A stretch of DNA of 64,000 nucleotides. Source: HGM12998 sp900756495. Lineage in GTDB: Bacteria > Bacillota > Clostridia > Oscillospirales > Oscillospiraceae. Location: positions 62,001-126,000 of the forward strand of contig CAUEFI010000001.1 in assembly GCA_958477305.1 (NCBI GenBank). Reading direction: 5' to 3'. The position numbers were made by a program, and so were the translations under genes. Under the pieces are notes generated by a model. That model made no database searches. It had not been told where the DNA came from and saw only the letters and a program-made list of their open reading frames with translations. Below, piece after piece: positions 7,420 to 16,017 of the stretch (positions within the stretch are counted from its first letter, which is position 1; each line of letters opens with the position of its first letter).

Positions 7420-8310
7420 TCATTCACCTTTCGGAGGCTGAGTCTCATCGCCCTGCCGTTCCTCATAATGAATCGGAATTTGAATCTGGCAGAAGTCCAC
7501 GTCGTCGTCCCGCTCATAAAAGACCACATCCAACAGGCAGGCATCCACCAGATCGCCGGTAATCTCATAGCCCTGGGAGTGAATCCAGTGAATCAGCTTC
7601 TCCGTGGACTCCCACTGATAGGGCATGGCATATTTACAGCAGCAGGCATAGTACCCCTCCGGAATGACGATCAAGTTCTCAATGTCCGGCAGCTTTCCCT
7701 TTTTGACCACCTCTTCCGGCAGAAGGGAGTAGGTACAGGCCCCCTGGAGCGGGTTGCCGGAATCCAGATACTTCTTCCAGATGATGCTGCCCCACTGCTG
7801 GCAGGGCAGGATATCGTGGCTCTCCATGATACGCCAGGTCTCCGTGAGAACCCGGTTCAGCCCCTGCAGGCTGATGTCATCCTGATCCCAGGGGGCGATA
7901 ACAGCATACCGCCGGGGCAGGTACTCAATGGTGGGCTTGAACGCGTCTGCGGCATACTCGGTGGCGTTCTGATAGATGGAGACCCGCTGCTGGATCAATT
8001 CCTTCCGGCGCTGGAGCTCGGCGATATCCTTCTCGATCTTCTCCTGCTGCTGATAGAGAATGTTGAAGGTATAGGTAGAACTCTTGTGCTTGTTGTGCAG
8101 CTTAATGTCGTCCAGGCTGATGCCGATGGAGCGGAGGAAGCAGATCTCCCGGAGCATGGGAATTTGGGTGGGGCTGTAGTAGCGATAGCCGTTCTCATCC
8201 ACCGTCTCCGGCTGGAACAGCCCAATCTTGTCGTAGTAGATCAGCGTGGTTCGGGTAATGCCGTGTATGTACGCCATCTCTGAGATGGTCAGCAGCTTGT
8301 GTTCTGCCAT
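7420..8310 (-). CDS. MerR-family transcriptional regulator with GyrI-like ligand domain
   Basis: The 296-residue protein begins with a MerR winged helix-turn-helix (LLTISEMAYIHGITRTTLIYYDKIGLF, then the YRYYS wing segment). A coiled linker (YQQQEKIEKDIAELQRRKELIQQ) and a C-terminal GyrI/BmrR-type ligand-binding domain of about 150 residues follow. Such regulators usually activate a drug or metabolite response gene upon ligand binding. The start was moved to the ATG at 8308-8310 because GAGGAGGGAAC lies just upstream. The earlier in-frame ATG has no ribosome site. Its own promoter has the 19-nt spacer typical of MerR-controlled promoters, which suggests autoregulation. No separate target gene is adjacent. 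Confidence 0.88.
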   Translation of the reverse strand: MAEHKLLTISEMAYIHGITRTTLIYYDKIGLFQPETVDENGYRYYSPTQIPMLREICFLRSIGISLDDIKLHNKHKSSTYTFNILYQQQEKIEKDIAELQRRKELIQQRVSIYQNATEYAADAFKPTIEYLPRRYAVIAPWDQDDISLQGLNRVLTETWRIMESHDILPCQQWGSIIWKKYLDSGNPLQGACTYSLLPEEVVKKGKLPDIENLIVIPEGYYACCCKYAMPYQWESTEKLIHWIHSQGYEITGDLVDACLLDVVFYERDDDVDFCQIQIPIHYEERQGDETQPPKGE

Positions 8311-8383
8311 CAGCGTTCCCTCCTCAAAATTCCCTGTGATCGGCGCCTTGGTATCCCATGGCACTCACTGGTTCCAACTATAA

Positions 8384-8414
8384 AGTATACACTATAAACC
8401 TGCTTTACAGTCAA
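8384..8414 (-). promoter_or_regulatory. MerR-type promoter with 19-nt spacer
   Basis: On the minus strand TTGACT (8409-8414) and TATACT (8384-8389) are separated by 19 nt. This is longer than the 17 nt seen at the other promoters in this window and is the usual geometry for MerR activation. The surrounding AT-rich TATAG/CTATA repeats could form the operator. Confidence 0.7.
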
Positions 8415-8436
8415 GTTCTTTGTCGGCTCCCGCGGC

Positions 8437-11382
8437 TCAAAAAAGGCTGAGTTGCGCTTGGGCCGCAGGGGCTTCCGCCCGCTCCTCGGCCAGCGCGTCC
8501 TGCGGCAGATCGCTCAGGAAGCGGGACGGCGTACCGGCGGTCAGCAGCACCAGCTCCTCCGCCGCCCGGGTCATCCCCACATAGGTAAGCCGCCGCTCCT
8601 CAGCTTCGTCCGCCCCCTCCAGAGGCAGAATCCCTTCCTCCATTCCGCACAGGAACACCACAGGGAACTCGAGGCCCTTGGCCGCGTGGATGGTCGAGAG
8701 GGTGACGCAGCCCGCGTCGTAGGACGCCCCCGCCCTGCGGAGCAGATCGCCTTCCCGGCCCAGTGTCAGATTCTCCAGGAAGGCTGACATATCCCCGAAA
8801 AAAACCGCCATGTTGATCAGCCGATCCAGATTCTGCTCACCGGAGAGCCCCTGACTCTCTCCCCACGCCTTCAGCAGCGCGGCAGGATCTCCCGCCGGGA
8901 TCTCGGGCAAATTCTGAAAATGCTCTACCGCCCGCCGGACCGCCGGGGTGTCCAGGAAGTCCTCTCTGCCCGCCACCACGCAGGGAATCCCCTCCCTGGC
9001 CAGGCAGTCCTCCAGCAGCGGGAGCTGCCGCCGGGTGCGGCAGAGCAGCGCCACGTCGGAAAAGCTCCTCACCTCCTCCCGCCTCACATCCCGCCGGGCG
9101 GCGTCCAGCATGTCGACGCCGCCCGTCATGCGGTTGATCTCTTTGGCGGCAAAGATGGCCTCCGCCCGCGCGCTTGCCGCCCGCACCAGCCGCACCTTGA
9201 GCCCCCCGGGACGGCGGGGCTCCAGGCGGCGCTCAGCCGTCCCGCCGGGAGAGAGCGCCGCCTGTGCGCAGCGCAGAATCTCCGGCGTGGAGCGGTAGTT
9301 CTCCTGCAGCCGGAACGCGGCCAGACCAGGATAGTCGTTTCTCAGCGCCTCAAAACCGTCCACCGTCCCCCGGAAGCCGTAGATCGCCTGGTCCGGGTCC
9401 CCAATGGCAAAGAGGCCTCCCCTCTCTCCGCACCAGTGCCGGATCAGGGCGTACTGGAGGGGAGAACAGTCCTGAAACTCATCCACCAGCAGCTGGGAAA
9501 AGGCCCCCCGCTCTCCCTCGTCATGGAGCGCCTCCAGGAGGATGTCGTCAAAATCCATCCTCTCCAGCGCCCTCAGCTTCGCGTCGTAGGCCGCCGGGAT
9601 CTCCGGATCGAACCCCTCGTCCGGCGCCCCGTTTTTATAACGGGAGATGCGCTCCAGCAGACGCCGCGGGGCGTCCTGCAGGCCCAGTTCACGGATGACC
9701 TCTGCCGCCGCCTGCTCCCCCTCCCAGGGGCTGGCCAGGCGGCGGTCCGGCTTCCGGCGCGATAAGCAGACGGCATGGAAGGTACCCACGGTGAGTCCCC
9801 TGATCGCCCGCTTGCCCAGCTCCTCCTCCAGCCGGGACCGCAGCCCGGCAGCAGCCCGGTTGGTAAAGGTGACAGCGGCCAGTTCACTGGCCTGCACCCC
9901 TCCATTGGTGAGCAGCCAGGCGGCGCGGGCGGCCAAGGTCCTTGTTTTTCCGGTGCCCGGCCCCGCAGCCACTGCCGCCGGACCGGCCGGGGCCTGCGCC
10001 GCAGCCCGCTGCGCCTCATTCAGCGCGGCCGGGACAGCGGCGGCCGCCTGCTTCTCTGCCGCCTTTGCCTTGAGCCTGGTGTGCGGATGCCTCCGCGCTG
10101 CCAGCGGCTGCAGGCCAAAGAGGCTCACCTGTCCCTCCAGGGCTTCCCGCTCCGAGGGGTCCAGTAGGGTGATGGTGCCGTACTGGCCGTCATAGCCGGG
10201 GCTGCGGACCACCTGCCCCCGCCGCAGGCGGCGCAGCCCCTCGGCCACACAGGGTCCGGCCACCCGGGCCACATCCTCCAGCGGCGCCTCCCGCAGGATC
10301 TGAAACTCCGGCCCCAGCGACCGGAGCATCTCCTCATACAGCCGCTCCGTCCCCTTTCCGCCCGGAGAGGTTCCCAGAGAGGCGGCGATGACCTCGGGCA
10401 GAGGGGCCAGCGACTGAAAGGGCCGCCCGTTGCGGGGCCGCACCGCCCCCTCAGGCCGGTCGGCCAGCTGCTCCACCCGGTGGAGCACCCCGGTGGTGAG
10501 CCGCTTTCCGCACACCGGGCATTTGCCATCCTTGGCCTCAGCCTCTCCCGGCGCGAGACATTGGCCACAGTTTCGATGTCCATCGAAGTGGTATTTCCCC
10601 TCCTCCGGGAAAAATTCCACCGTTCCCATCAGGCCTTCTCCAGTAGCCAGGGCGGCCGCAATCGAGGGATAGGAGGGCGCAATGTCCAGCAGGTTGGCCT
10701 CGCGGCCCAGCTTTTGGGGAGAATGAGCATCCGAATTGGAGACAAGGTGATAACTGTCCAGCGCAGAGAGCCGCCAGTTCATGGGCGGATCGGAAGAGAG
10801 CCCGGTCTCCAAGGCGTGAATGTGGGACGTCAGATCCCCAAAGCACTCCTCAATGGCGTCAAACCCAGAGAACGCCCCAAAGAGCGAGAAATGCGGGGTC
10901 CAGATGTGGGCTGGAATAAAGACGGCCTCTGGGCAGCTCTCCAGCGTGATCTCCAGCAGATCACGGCAGTCCAGGCCGAGAATCGGCCGCCCGTCAGAGT
11001 GGAGGTTGCCGATGGCCTCCAGACGCCGGGAGAGCTTCTCCGCCTCCTCCAGTCCGGGCAGAAGAATCAGGCTGTGGACCTTTCGCGTCCTGCCGTCCTT
11101 CTTATAAATGGTACTGATCTCCCCGGTCACCACAAAGCGGGGAGGCGCCCCTGCCGCAGCCGGGTCCTCCACGCGGCAGCCGGCGCGCAGGGTATAGACA
11201 CCATCTCCGCTCCGCTCCAGCGCCTCTGCCAGCTCAGCCCGCCATCCGGGGTGGGTAAAGTCCCCCGTCCCTACGAGATCGATGCCCTTGCGTCTGGCCC
11301 AGAGATCCAGGTGGGCGGCGTCGCAATCCCTGCTGGTAGCCCGGGAATACTTGGAGTGAATATGCAGATCCGCGATAAGCAT
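8437..11382 (-). CDS. PHP-domain / UvrD-Rep helicase fusion protein
   Basis: A 981-residue two-part protein. Residues 1 to about 390 form a PHP-type metal-dependent phosphoesterase (ADLHIHSKYS at 4-13, GTGDFTHPGW, SNSDAHSP), ending in a zinc-ribbon-like pair CGQC and CPVC. Residues from about 455 form a superfamily 1A helicase. It has Walker A (GPGTGKT), motif Ia (VTFTNRAA), motif II (VDEFQDC), motif III (GDPDQAIYGFRG), motif IV (LQENYRSTPEIL), motif V (IHAAKGLEFPVVFL) and motif VI (LTYVGMTRA), so the helicase looks active. Similar fusions are known in Firmicutes and are presumed to act in DNA repair, but the PHP substrate is unknown. It is transcribed alone; the start is at the ATG beside LIADLHIHS. 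Confidence 0.88.
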   Translation of the reverse strand: MLIADLHIHSKYSRATSRDCDAAHLDLWARRKGIDLVGTGDFTHPGWRAELAEALERSGDGVYTLRAGCRVEDPAAAGAPPRFVVTGEISTIYKKDGRTRKVHSLILLPGLEEAEKLSRRLEAIGNLHSDGRPILGLDCRDLLEITLESCPEAVFIPAHIWTPHFSLFGAFSGFDAIEECFGDLTSHIHALETGLSSDPPMNWRLSALDSYHLVSNSDAHSPQKLGREANLLDIAPSYPSIAAALATGEGLMGTVEFFPEEGKYHFDGHRNCGQCLAPGEAEAKDGKCPVCGKRLTTGVLHRVEQLADRPEGAVRPRNGRPFQSLAPLPEVIAASLGTSPGGKGTERLYEEMLRSLGPEFQILREAPLEDVARVAGPCVAEGLRRLRRGQVVRSPGYDGQYGTITLLDPSEREALEGQVSLFGLQPLAARRHPHTRLKAKAAEKQAAAAVPAALNEAQRAAAQAPAGPAAVAAGPGTGKTRTLAARAAWLLTNGGVQASELAAVTFTNRAAAGLRSRLEEELGKRAIRGLTVGTFHAVCLSRRKPDRRLASPWEGEQAAAEVIRELGLQDAPRRLLERISRYKNGAPDEGFDPEIPAAYDAKLRALERMDFDDILLEALHDEGERGAFSQLLVDEFQDCSPLQYALIRHWCGERGGLFAIGDPDQAIYGFRGTVDGFEALRNDYPGLAAFRLQENYRSTPEILRCAQAALSPGGTAERRLEPRRPGGLKVRLVRAASARAEAIFAAKEINRMTGGVDMLDAARRDVRREEVRSFSDVALLCRTRRQLPLLEDCLAREGIPCVVAGREDFLDTPAVRRAVEHFQNLPEIPAGDPAALLKAWGESQGLSGEQNLDRLINMAVFFGDMSAFLENLTLGREGDLLRRAGASYDAGCVTLSTIHAAKGLEFPVVFLCGMEEGILPLEGADEAEERRLTYVGMTRAAEELVLLTAGTPSRFLSDLPQDALAEERAEAPAAQAQLSLF

Positions 11383-11470
11383 GGCGTTCCTCCATTTCGG
11401 CGATTTTCTCCATCATACCTCTTCCAAAGCAGGCGTGCAAGGCTCCTTTTTTCTTTGCCTCTCTTTCTCC

Positions 11471-11499
11471 TTGCTTTAGAGACCATTTTGTGGTAAACT
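11471..11499 (+). promoter_or_regulatory. Sigma-A promoter of the alcohol dehydrogenase gene
   Basis: TTGCTT at 11471-11476 and TAAACT at 11494-11499 are separated by 17 nt, 24 nt before the start codon. Confidence 0.7.
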
Positions 11500-11522
11500 G
11501 TGGAAAAAGGAGGGACATCCGA

Positions 11523-12575
11523 ATGGACACGATGAAAGCCCTTGTCTGGTCCGGCGGTTCTGAGCTTCTCCTGATGGATCGCCCTCTCCCCACCCTGCAG
11601 GATTCCAGAGACGCCATTGTCCGGGTCACCCGCTCCACTCTCTGTACCAGCGACCTTCATATCCGCGCCGGACTGGTTCCACGTGCAGTTCCCGGCGTGG
11701 TTCTGGGGCATGAGTTTACCGGCGTGGTCGTCAAGGTGGGGGGTGCGGTGACCGGCCTGCACCCGGGTGATCGGGTGGCCGCCTGCTGTGAGACTTTCTG
11801 CGGGACCTGCTGGTTCTGCAAAAGGGGATATGTAAACAACTGCACCAGAGGAGGCTGGCTGCTGGGCTGCCGCATCGACGGCTGCCAGGCCGAATATGTC
11901 CGGGTCCCCTTTGCCGATACAGGCCTCACCCCCATTCCGGATACGCTCAGCGATGAGGACGCCCTCTTTGTGGGCGACATCCTCTCCACCGGTTATTTCG
12001 GCGCGGAGCTGTGCGAAATCCGCCCCGGCGATTCAGTACTGGTTCTGGGCGCGGGACCGGTGGGGCTGTGCGCCGCCCAATGTGCCCGCCTCTTCGGTGC
12101 AGGCAAGGTCCTCATCATAGAGCCCGATCCGCTGCGCCGGGCGGTGGCCATGCGGGAGGAGCTGGCCGATCTGGCTCTGGATCCAGCCGATCCCACCCTG
12201 GAGGCTCAGATCCACTGGATGACCCACGGCCGCGGGGCCGATGCCGTCATAGAGGCAGCGGGAACTTCCCGCTCCTTTGCCATGGCCTGGCAGCTGGCCC
12301 GGCCCAACGCCATAGTGGCTCTGGTGGCCATGTACGGCGAGAGTCAGACACTCCCGCTTCCCACCATGTATGGAAAAAACCTGATCTTTAAAACCGGCGG
12401 GGTAGACGCCCGTCACTGCGCCACCCTCATGCAGCTGTTGGCAGACCGCCGCCTGCGTACCGGCTTTCTCATCACCCACCGCGGTGATTTGGAGCATATT
12501 CTGGAGGGCTATCAAATTTTTGCAGGCCGGGAGGACGGCTGCCTCAAGTGGGTGGCGGCCGCTCAGAACTGCTGA
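11523..12575 (+). CDS. Zinc-dependent medium-chain alcohol/polyol dehydrogenase
   Basis: The 350-residue protein has the medium-chain dehydrogenase layout. The N-terminal GroES-like domain carries catalytic zinc ligands (TLCTSDLHI, GHEFTG) and four structural-zinc cysteines in C-x(2)-C-x(2)-C-x(7)-C (CGTCWFCKRGYVNNC). The Rossmann domain follows with VLGAGPVGL. It probably oxidises or reduces an alcohol or polyol with NAD(P); the substrate cannot be named. Upstream in-frame ATGs exist, but the AAGGAGGG at 11507-11514 fixes the start at 11523. It lies 22 nt ahead of a GGDEF gene and may be co-transcribed with it. Confidence 0.88.
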   Translation: MDTMKALVWSGGSELLLMDRPLPTLQDSRDAIVRVTRSTLCTSDLHIRAGLVPRAVPGVVLGHEFTGVVVKVGGAVTGLHPGDRVAACCETFCGTCWFCKRGYVNNCTRGGWLLGCRIDGCQAEYVRVPFADTGLTPIPDTLSDEDALFVGDILSTGYFGAELCEIRPGDSVLVLGAGPVGLCAAQCARLFGAGKVLIIEPDPLRRAVAMREELADLALDPADPTLEAQIHWMTHGRGADAVIEAAGTSRSFAMAWQLARPNAIVALVAMYGESQTLPLPTMYGKNLIFKTGGVDARHCATLMQLLADRRLRTGFLITHRGDLEHILEGYQIFAGREDGCLKWVAAAQNC

Positions 12576-12597
12576 AGTTCGGGAAGGAGCAATCGCC

Positions 12598-14859
12598 ATG
12601 CCGGAGCGCTACGCCGACTTTTTTCACCCCATACTCGACCTGCAAACTTTAAGCGAAAACGTACCGGGCGGCATGTTCTCCTGCCGCTTTGACGATGCCC
12701 TTACCCTGCTGCAGTATAATGACGCTTTTCTGTCTATGCTGGGCTATACGCGGGAGGAGATTCACACGCTGTTTCACGACAGCTTCTGGAACCTTATCGA
12801 CCCCCGCGACCGGGTCTCCTCCCACCGGGAGGCCACGCGGCAATTAGCCAAGGGGCCCAACAAGGAGCTTGAGTACCGCATTACCCGGAAGGACGGTTCC
12901 ACCATCTGGGTGCTGGACAAGGGACGGCTGGTGCGGGATGAGGCCGGGAACGGCTCCTTTTTCTGTATTCTGGTGGATATCACCCGCAACAAGGAATTGG
13001 AGGCCGAGCTTCGGCTCTCGCTGGAACGGCACCAGATCATCATGGACCAAACCACGGACGTCATCTTTGAATGGGACATCCTGTCCGATACTCTGGACGT
13101 CTCGCCCAACTGGGAAAAGCAATTTGGATTCTCTCTCTCGACCCGCAATATCAGCCTCTATCTGCCCACCGCTCCCTTTCTTCACGAAGCGGACAGAACC
13201 CAGTTTTTAGAAAAAATGCGCCAAATCCGTCAGGGAGAGCGGTACTGTGAATCCGAACTCAGAATACGCAGGGCGGACAGCTCTGACCGCTGGTGCCGCG
13301 TACGGATCACAGGGCAGCAGGACGGCTCCGGACGAACTGTGAAGGCCGTAGGGGTCATCATCGACATTGACGACGAAAAGCGCCGTGCACAGGCCCTTCT
13401 GGACAGCGCCCAGCGGGATGCGCTCACCGGCCTCTATAACAAAGCTGTTGCCCAGCGCCGCATCGAAGAGGCACTGTCGGCGGACCCCGGACTCTGCTCT
13501 GCGCTCTTTATCATTGACGTTGACAATTTCAAAGGGATTAATGACACCATGGGCCACCTCTTTGGCGACGCCCTGCTCATTGAGCTCTCCCATACCCTCC
13601 AGCGCCAGTTCCGGCCCCAGGATGTGGTAGGCCGGGTTGGGGGCGACGAATTTGCCGTCTATTTGAGGGATATTCCCAACCGCGCTCTGGCCGAGCGCAA
13701 AGCCGAGCAGATTTTAGATGTCCTGAGCGGCCTGTCTGTGCGGGAACGGTCTGTCGGAGCCATTTCCTGCAGCGTGGGCATCGCTCTGACCCCCGAGCAT
13801 GGATCAACCTTCCACGAATTGTACCAGCGGGCGGATCAGGCGCTGTACAGGGCCAAGGGCTCCGGAAGAGACTGCTATCAGGTCTACGACCCCGATGACG
13901 ACCCAGATCCGCTCCCTGTCCATACACTGCGATCTTTGCGTGCAGTCAACGAACGCATCGATTCCTCTGAGGGAAGCGACGCTGTCTTCTCTCAACTGAT
14001 AGACTGCGTCCTGCGCATCCTCTATAAGTCTCTGGAGCTGGACCGGGCCGTAAACACTATCTTGGAAACTGTGGGCCGTCAATTTGATGTAAGCCGGGCC
14101 TATATTTTTGAGAATACCGAGGACAACCGCTTCTGCTGCAATACCTTCGAGTGGTGTAATGAGGGCATCTCCCCTCAGATAGAACATCTCCGCCATGTCT
14201 CCTATCAGGAGGATCTGGGCGGCACCTATCTCCATCACTTTAATGAGGACGGCGTTTTCTACTGTCAGGACGTGAAGAAACTGCCCCCTGAACACTATGC
14301 CATTCTGGCCCCTCAGGGTGTGAAGTCCATGCTCCAGTGCGCCATTCGCGACAACGGCCAGTTTCGCGGCTATGTGGGGTTCGACGAGTGCCATACCAAC
14401 CGGCTCTGGACACAGTCTCAGGTGGACGCCCTCACCTTTGTGGCAGAAATTCTCAGTACGTTTCTGCTCAAACAGCGGGCAAAGGAGCGGGCTGAACGCA
14501 ATGCAGCCTCCCTGAACGCCATTCTGGACCACCAGTCTGCCTGGACCTATGTCGTCCGCAGCGGCACATACGACTTGCTCTATGTCAACCAAAAGCTGAA
14601 AGAATCCGTTCCCAGCGCCCGCCCGGGCCTTGTCTGCCACGAGGTCTGCGGCGGCTCTCCGACCCCCTGTCCCTTCTGCCCCATACAAAAACTTGAGAAA
14701 AACGGCCAGAATGAGCCCACCCTCATTTTCAACCCCTATCTGAAGGTCTGGGTGTCGGCCAGCGCCTGCCGCATTGACTGGAAGGGCGAGCCTGGAATCC
14801 TGCTGACCTGCCTTGACGTAACGAAGATTGTCGCCTCCGCTCCGCCGGAAGCACAGTAA
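12598..14859 (+). CDS. PAS-PAS-GGDEF-GAF sensor diguanylate cyclase
   Basis: The protein has 753 residues and no membrane segment. Two PAS domains (about 20-140 and 150-280) precede a GGDEF domain with an intact GGDEF signature near residue 347. An inhibitory I-site RPQD lies five residues before it, so it should make cyclic di-GMP and be feedback-inhibited. Residues 480-640 look like a GAF domain. The last 110 residues form another PAS-like domain with a Cys-rich stretch (CHEVCGGSPTPCPFCP) that could bind a metal or sense redox state. No EAL domain is present. The start at 12598 follows GGGAAGGAGC. It is the second gene after the alcohol dehydrogenase. Confidence 0.88.
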   Translation: MPERYADFFHPILDLQTLSENVPGGMFSCRFDDALTLLQYNDAFLSMLGYTREEIHTLFHDSFWNLIDPRDRVSSHREATRQLAKGPNKELEYRITRKDGSTIWVLDKGRLVRDEAGNGSFFCILVDITRNKELEAELRLSLERHQIIMDQTTDVIFEWDILSDTLDVSPNWEKQFGFSLSTRNISLYLPTAPFLHEADRTQFLEKMRQIRQGERYCESELRIRRADSSDRWCRVRITGQQDGSGRTVKAVGVIIDIDDEKRRAQALLDSAQRDALTGLYNKAVAQRRIEEALSADPGLCSALFIIDVDNFKGINDTMGHLFGDALLIELSHTLQRQFRPQDVVGRVGGDEFAVYLRDIPNRALAERKAEQILDVLSGLSVRERSVGAISCSVGIALTPEHGSTFHELYQRADQALYRAKGSGRDCYQVYDPDDDPDPLPVHTLRSLRAVNERIDSSEGSDAVFSQLIDCVLRILYKSLELDRAVNTILETVGRQFDVSRAYIFENTEDNRFCCNTFEWCNEGISPQIEHLRHVSYQEDLGGTYLHHFNEDGVFYCQDVKKLPPEHYAILAPQGVKSMLQCAIRDNGQFRGYVGFDECHTNRLWTQSQVDALTFVAEILSTFLLKQRAKERAERNAASLNAILDHQSAWTYVVRSGTYDLLYVNQKLKESVPSARPGLVCHEVCGGSPTPCPFCPIQKLEKNGQNEPTLIFNPYLKVWVSASACRIDWKGEPGILLTCLDVTKIVASAPPEAQ

Positions 14860-14861
14860 AA

Positions 14862-14909
14862 GAGGAACAGAGCGCGGCGGCCCCAAAGGGTCGCCGCGCT
14901 CTGTTCCTC
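14862..14909. terminator. Bidirectional terminator between convergent genes
   Basis: GAGGAACAGAGCGCGGCG pairs with its exact complement across a 12-nt loop. It sits between the GGDEF gene and gluQ. Confidence 0.75.
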
Positions 14910-14926
14910 CGCCGCTCTGCTGTCTG

Positions 14927-15892
14927 CTATAAAAGCGCCCCGCCGGCAGCCTCCTCCGCCGAGATCCTCACATCCTGCCTGGGCACCCGGCTCCAGGAGA
15001 AATGGTTCACCAGCTCCCGGGCCGCCACAGGCTCAGGACGGGCCTGCTGGCCGGCCAGGCAGGCCAGCAGGCCTACCAGCTCCTCCGGTTGATAGCGCGC
15101 ACGCAGAGCGCCCATGTCCAGATCCCTCTCCCGCTTGGAAAGCCTTCTCCCATCGGGCGCCAGCAAAAGTGGGACGTGGCAGAACTCCGGCGGGGTAAGG
15201 CCCAGGATATCGTACAGCCAGAGCTGCCGGGGCGTGGAGGAGAGCAGATCCCGCCCCCGGACCACCTGCGTCACGCCCATGTCCGCATCGTCTACCACTA
15301 CTGCCAGCTGATAGGCGTACACCCCGTCGGAGCGGCGGACGATAAAGTCTCCGCCGTCGCGGAGCAGATTTTCGGCGTAAGCTCCCTGCAGCCCGTCCAC
15401 AAAGGCCTTCTCCCTGTCCGGAACCGCCGCCCGCCACGCCGGGCGGCGGCGCCTTTCCAACGCCTCCCGCTCCGCTGCGCTCAGGGTGCGGCACTTTCCC
15501 GAATAGACGGCAAGCCCGTCGGAGCGGTGGGGCGCCGAGGCGGCCAGCCGCTCCGCCCGGGTACAGAAACACGGGTAGAGTATCCCCAGCTCATTTAGCC
15601 TGTAAAATGCCTGGGCGTACCGCTCTGTCCTCCGGCTCTGGTGATAGGGACCGTGGGGACCGCCCCTGCCGTACCCCTCGTCCCAGTCCAGCCCCAGCCA
15701 CTCCAGGTCGTCGGCCAGCTGCCTGACATACTCCTCGCGGCACCGGTCCGGATCCAAGTCCTCGATCCGCAGCACCAGCGTTCCCCCCGCCGCCCGAACC
15801 GACAGCCAGGCCAGCAGGGCGGAAAACAGATTGCCCAGATGCATTCGCCCGCTGGGACTGGGGGCAAAGCGTCCCCGAAGCGCACGGTTCAT
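14927..15892 (-). CDS. gluQ: Glutamyl-Q tRNA(Asp) synthetase
   Basis: A 321-residue truncated glutamyl-tRNA synthetase paralogue that lacks the anticodon-binding domain. It shows the HIGH-like motif PSGRMHLGN, the RIEDLDPDR segment, a zinc site formed by CFC and Y-S-G-K-C, a VVRGRDLL motif and the KMSKS-like LSKRE. This set is characteristic of GluQRS (YadB), which attaches glutamate to queuosine at position 34 of tRNA(Asp). It is best known from Proteobacteria, where it often sits next to dksA. Here it stands alone, convergent with a GGDEF gene. Confidence 0.92.
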   Translation of the reverse strand: MNRALRGRFAPSPSGRMHLGNLFSALLAWLSVRAAGGTLVLRIEDLDPDRCREEYVRQLADDLEWLGLDWDEGYGRGGPHGPYHQSRRTERYAQAFYRLNELGILYPCFCTRAERLAASAPHRSDGLAVYSGKCRTLSAAEREALERRRRPAWRAAVPDREKAFVDGLQGAYAENLLRDGGDFIVRRSDGVYAYQLAVVVDDADMGVTQVVRGRDLLSSTPRQLWLYDILGLTPPEFCHVPLLLAPDGRRLSKRERDLDMGALRARYQPEELVGLLACLAGQQARPEPVAARELVNHFSWSRVPRQDVRISAEEAAGGALL

Positions 15893-16017
15893 ACGAACGT
15901 ACCCCCTTTCTTCTCCTACAGAATCCTACCACGCCGGGAGAAAAATGTCTAGCGGCGTGCGTTCCCCCCTTTTTGACACGCAAAAGTGGTATTTTAAGGG
16001 AAAGGAGGGTGAGGCCT

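Noticed and set aside
7242..7568. Leftward 108-codon frame over the MerR terminator
   Set aside because: It runs through the terminator hairpin and overlaps the MerR gene in another frame; no ribosome site.
15973..15978. TTGACA as a promoter for the second GGDEF gene
   Set aside because: The only nearby -10-like sequence (TATTTT at 15990) is 11 nt away, too close; I could not define a complete promoter.
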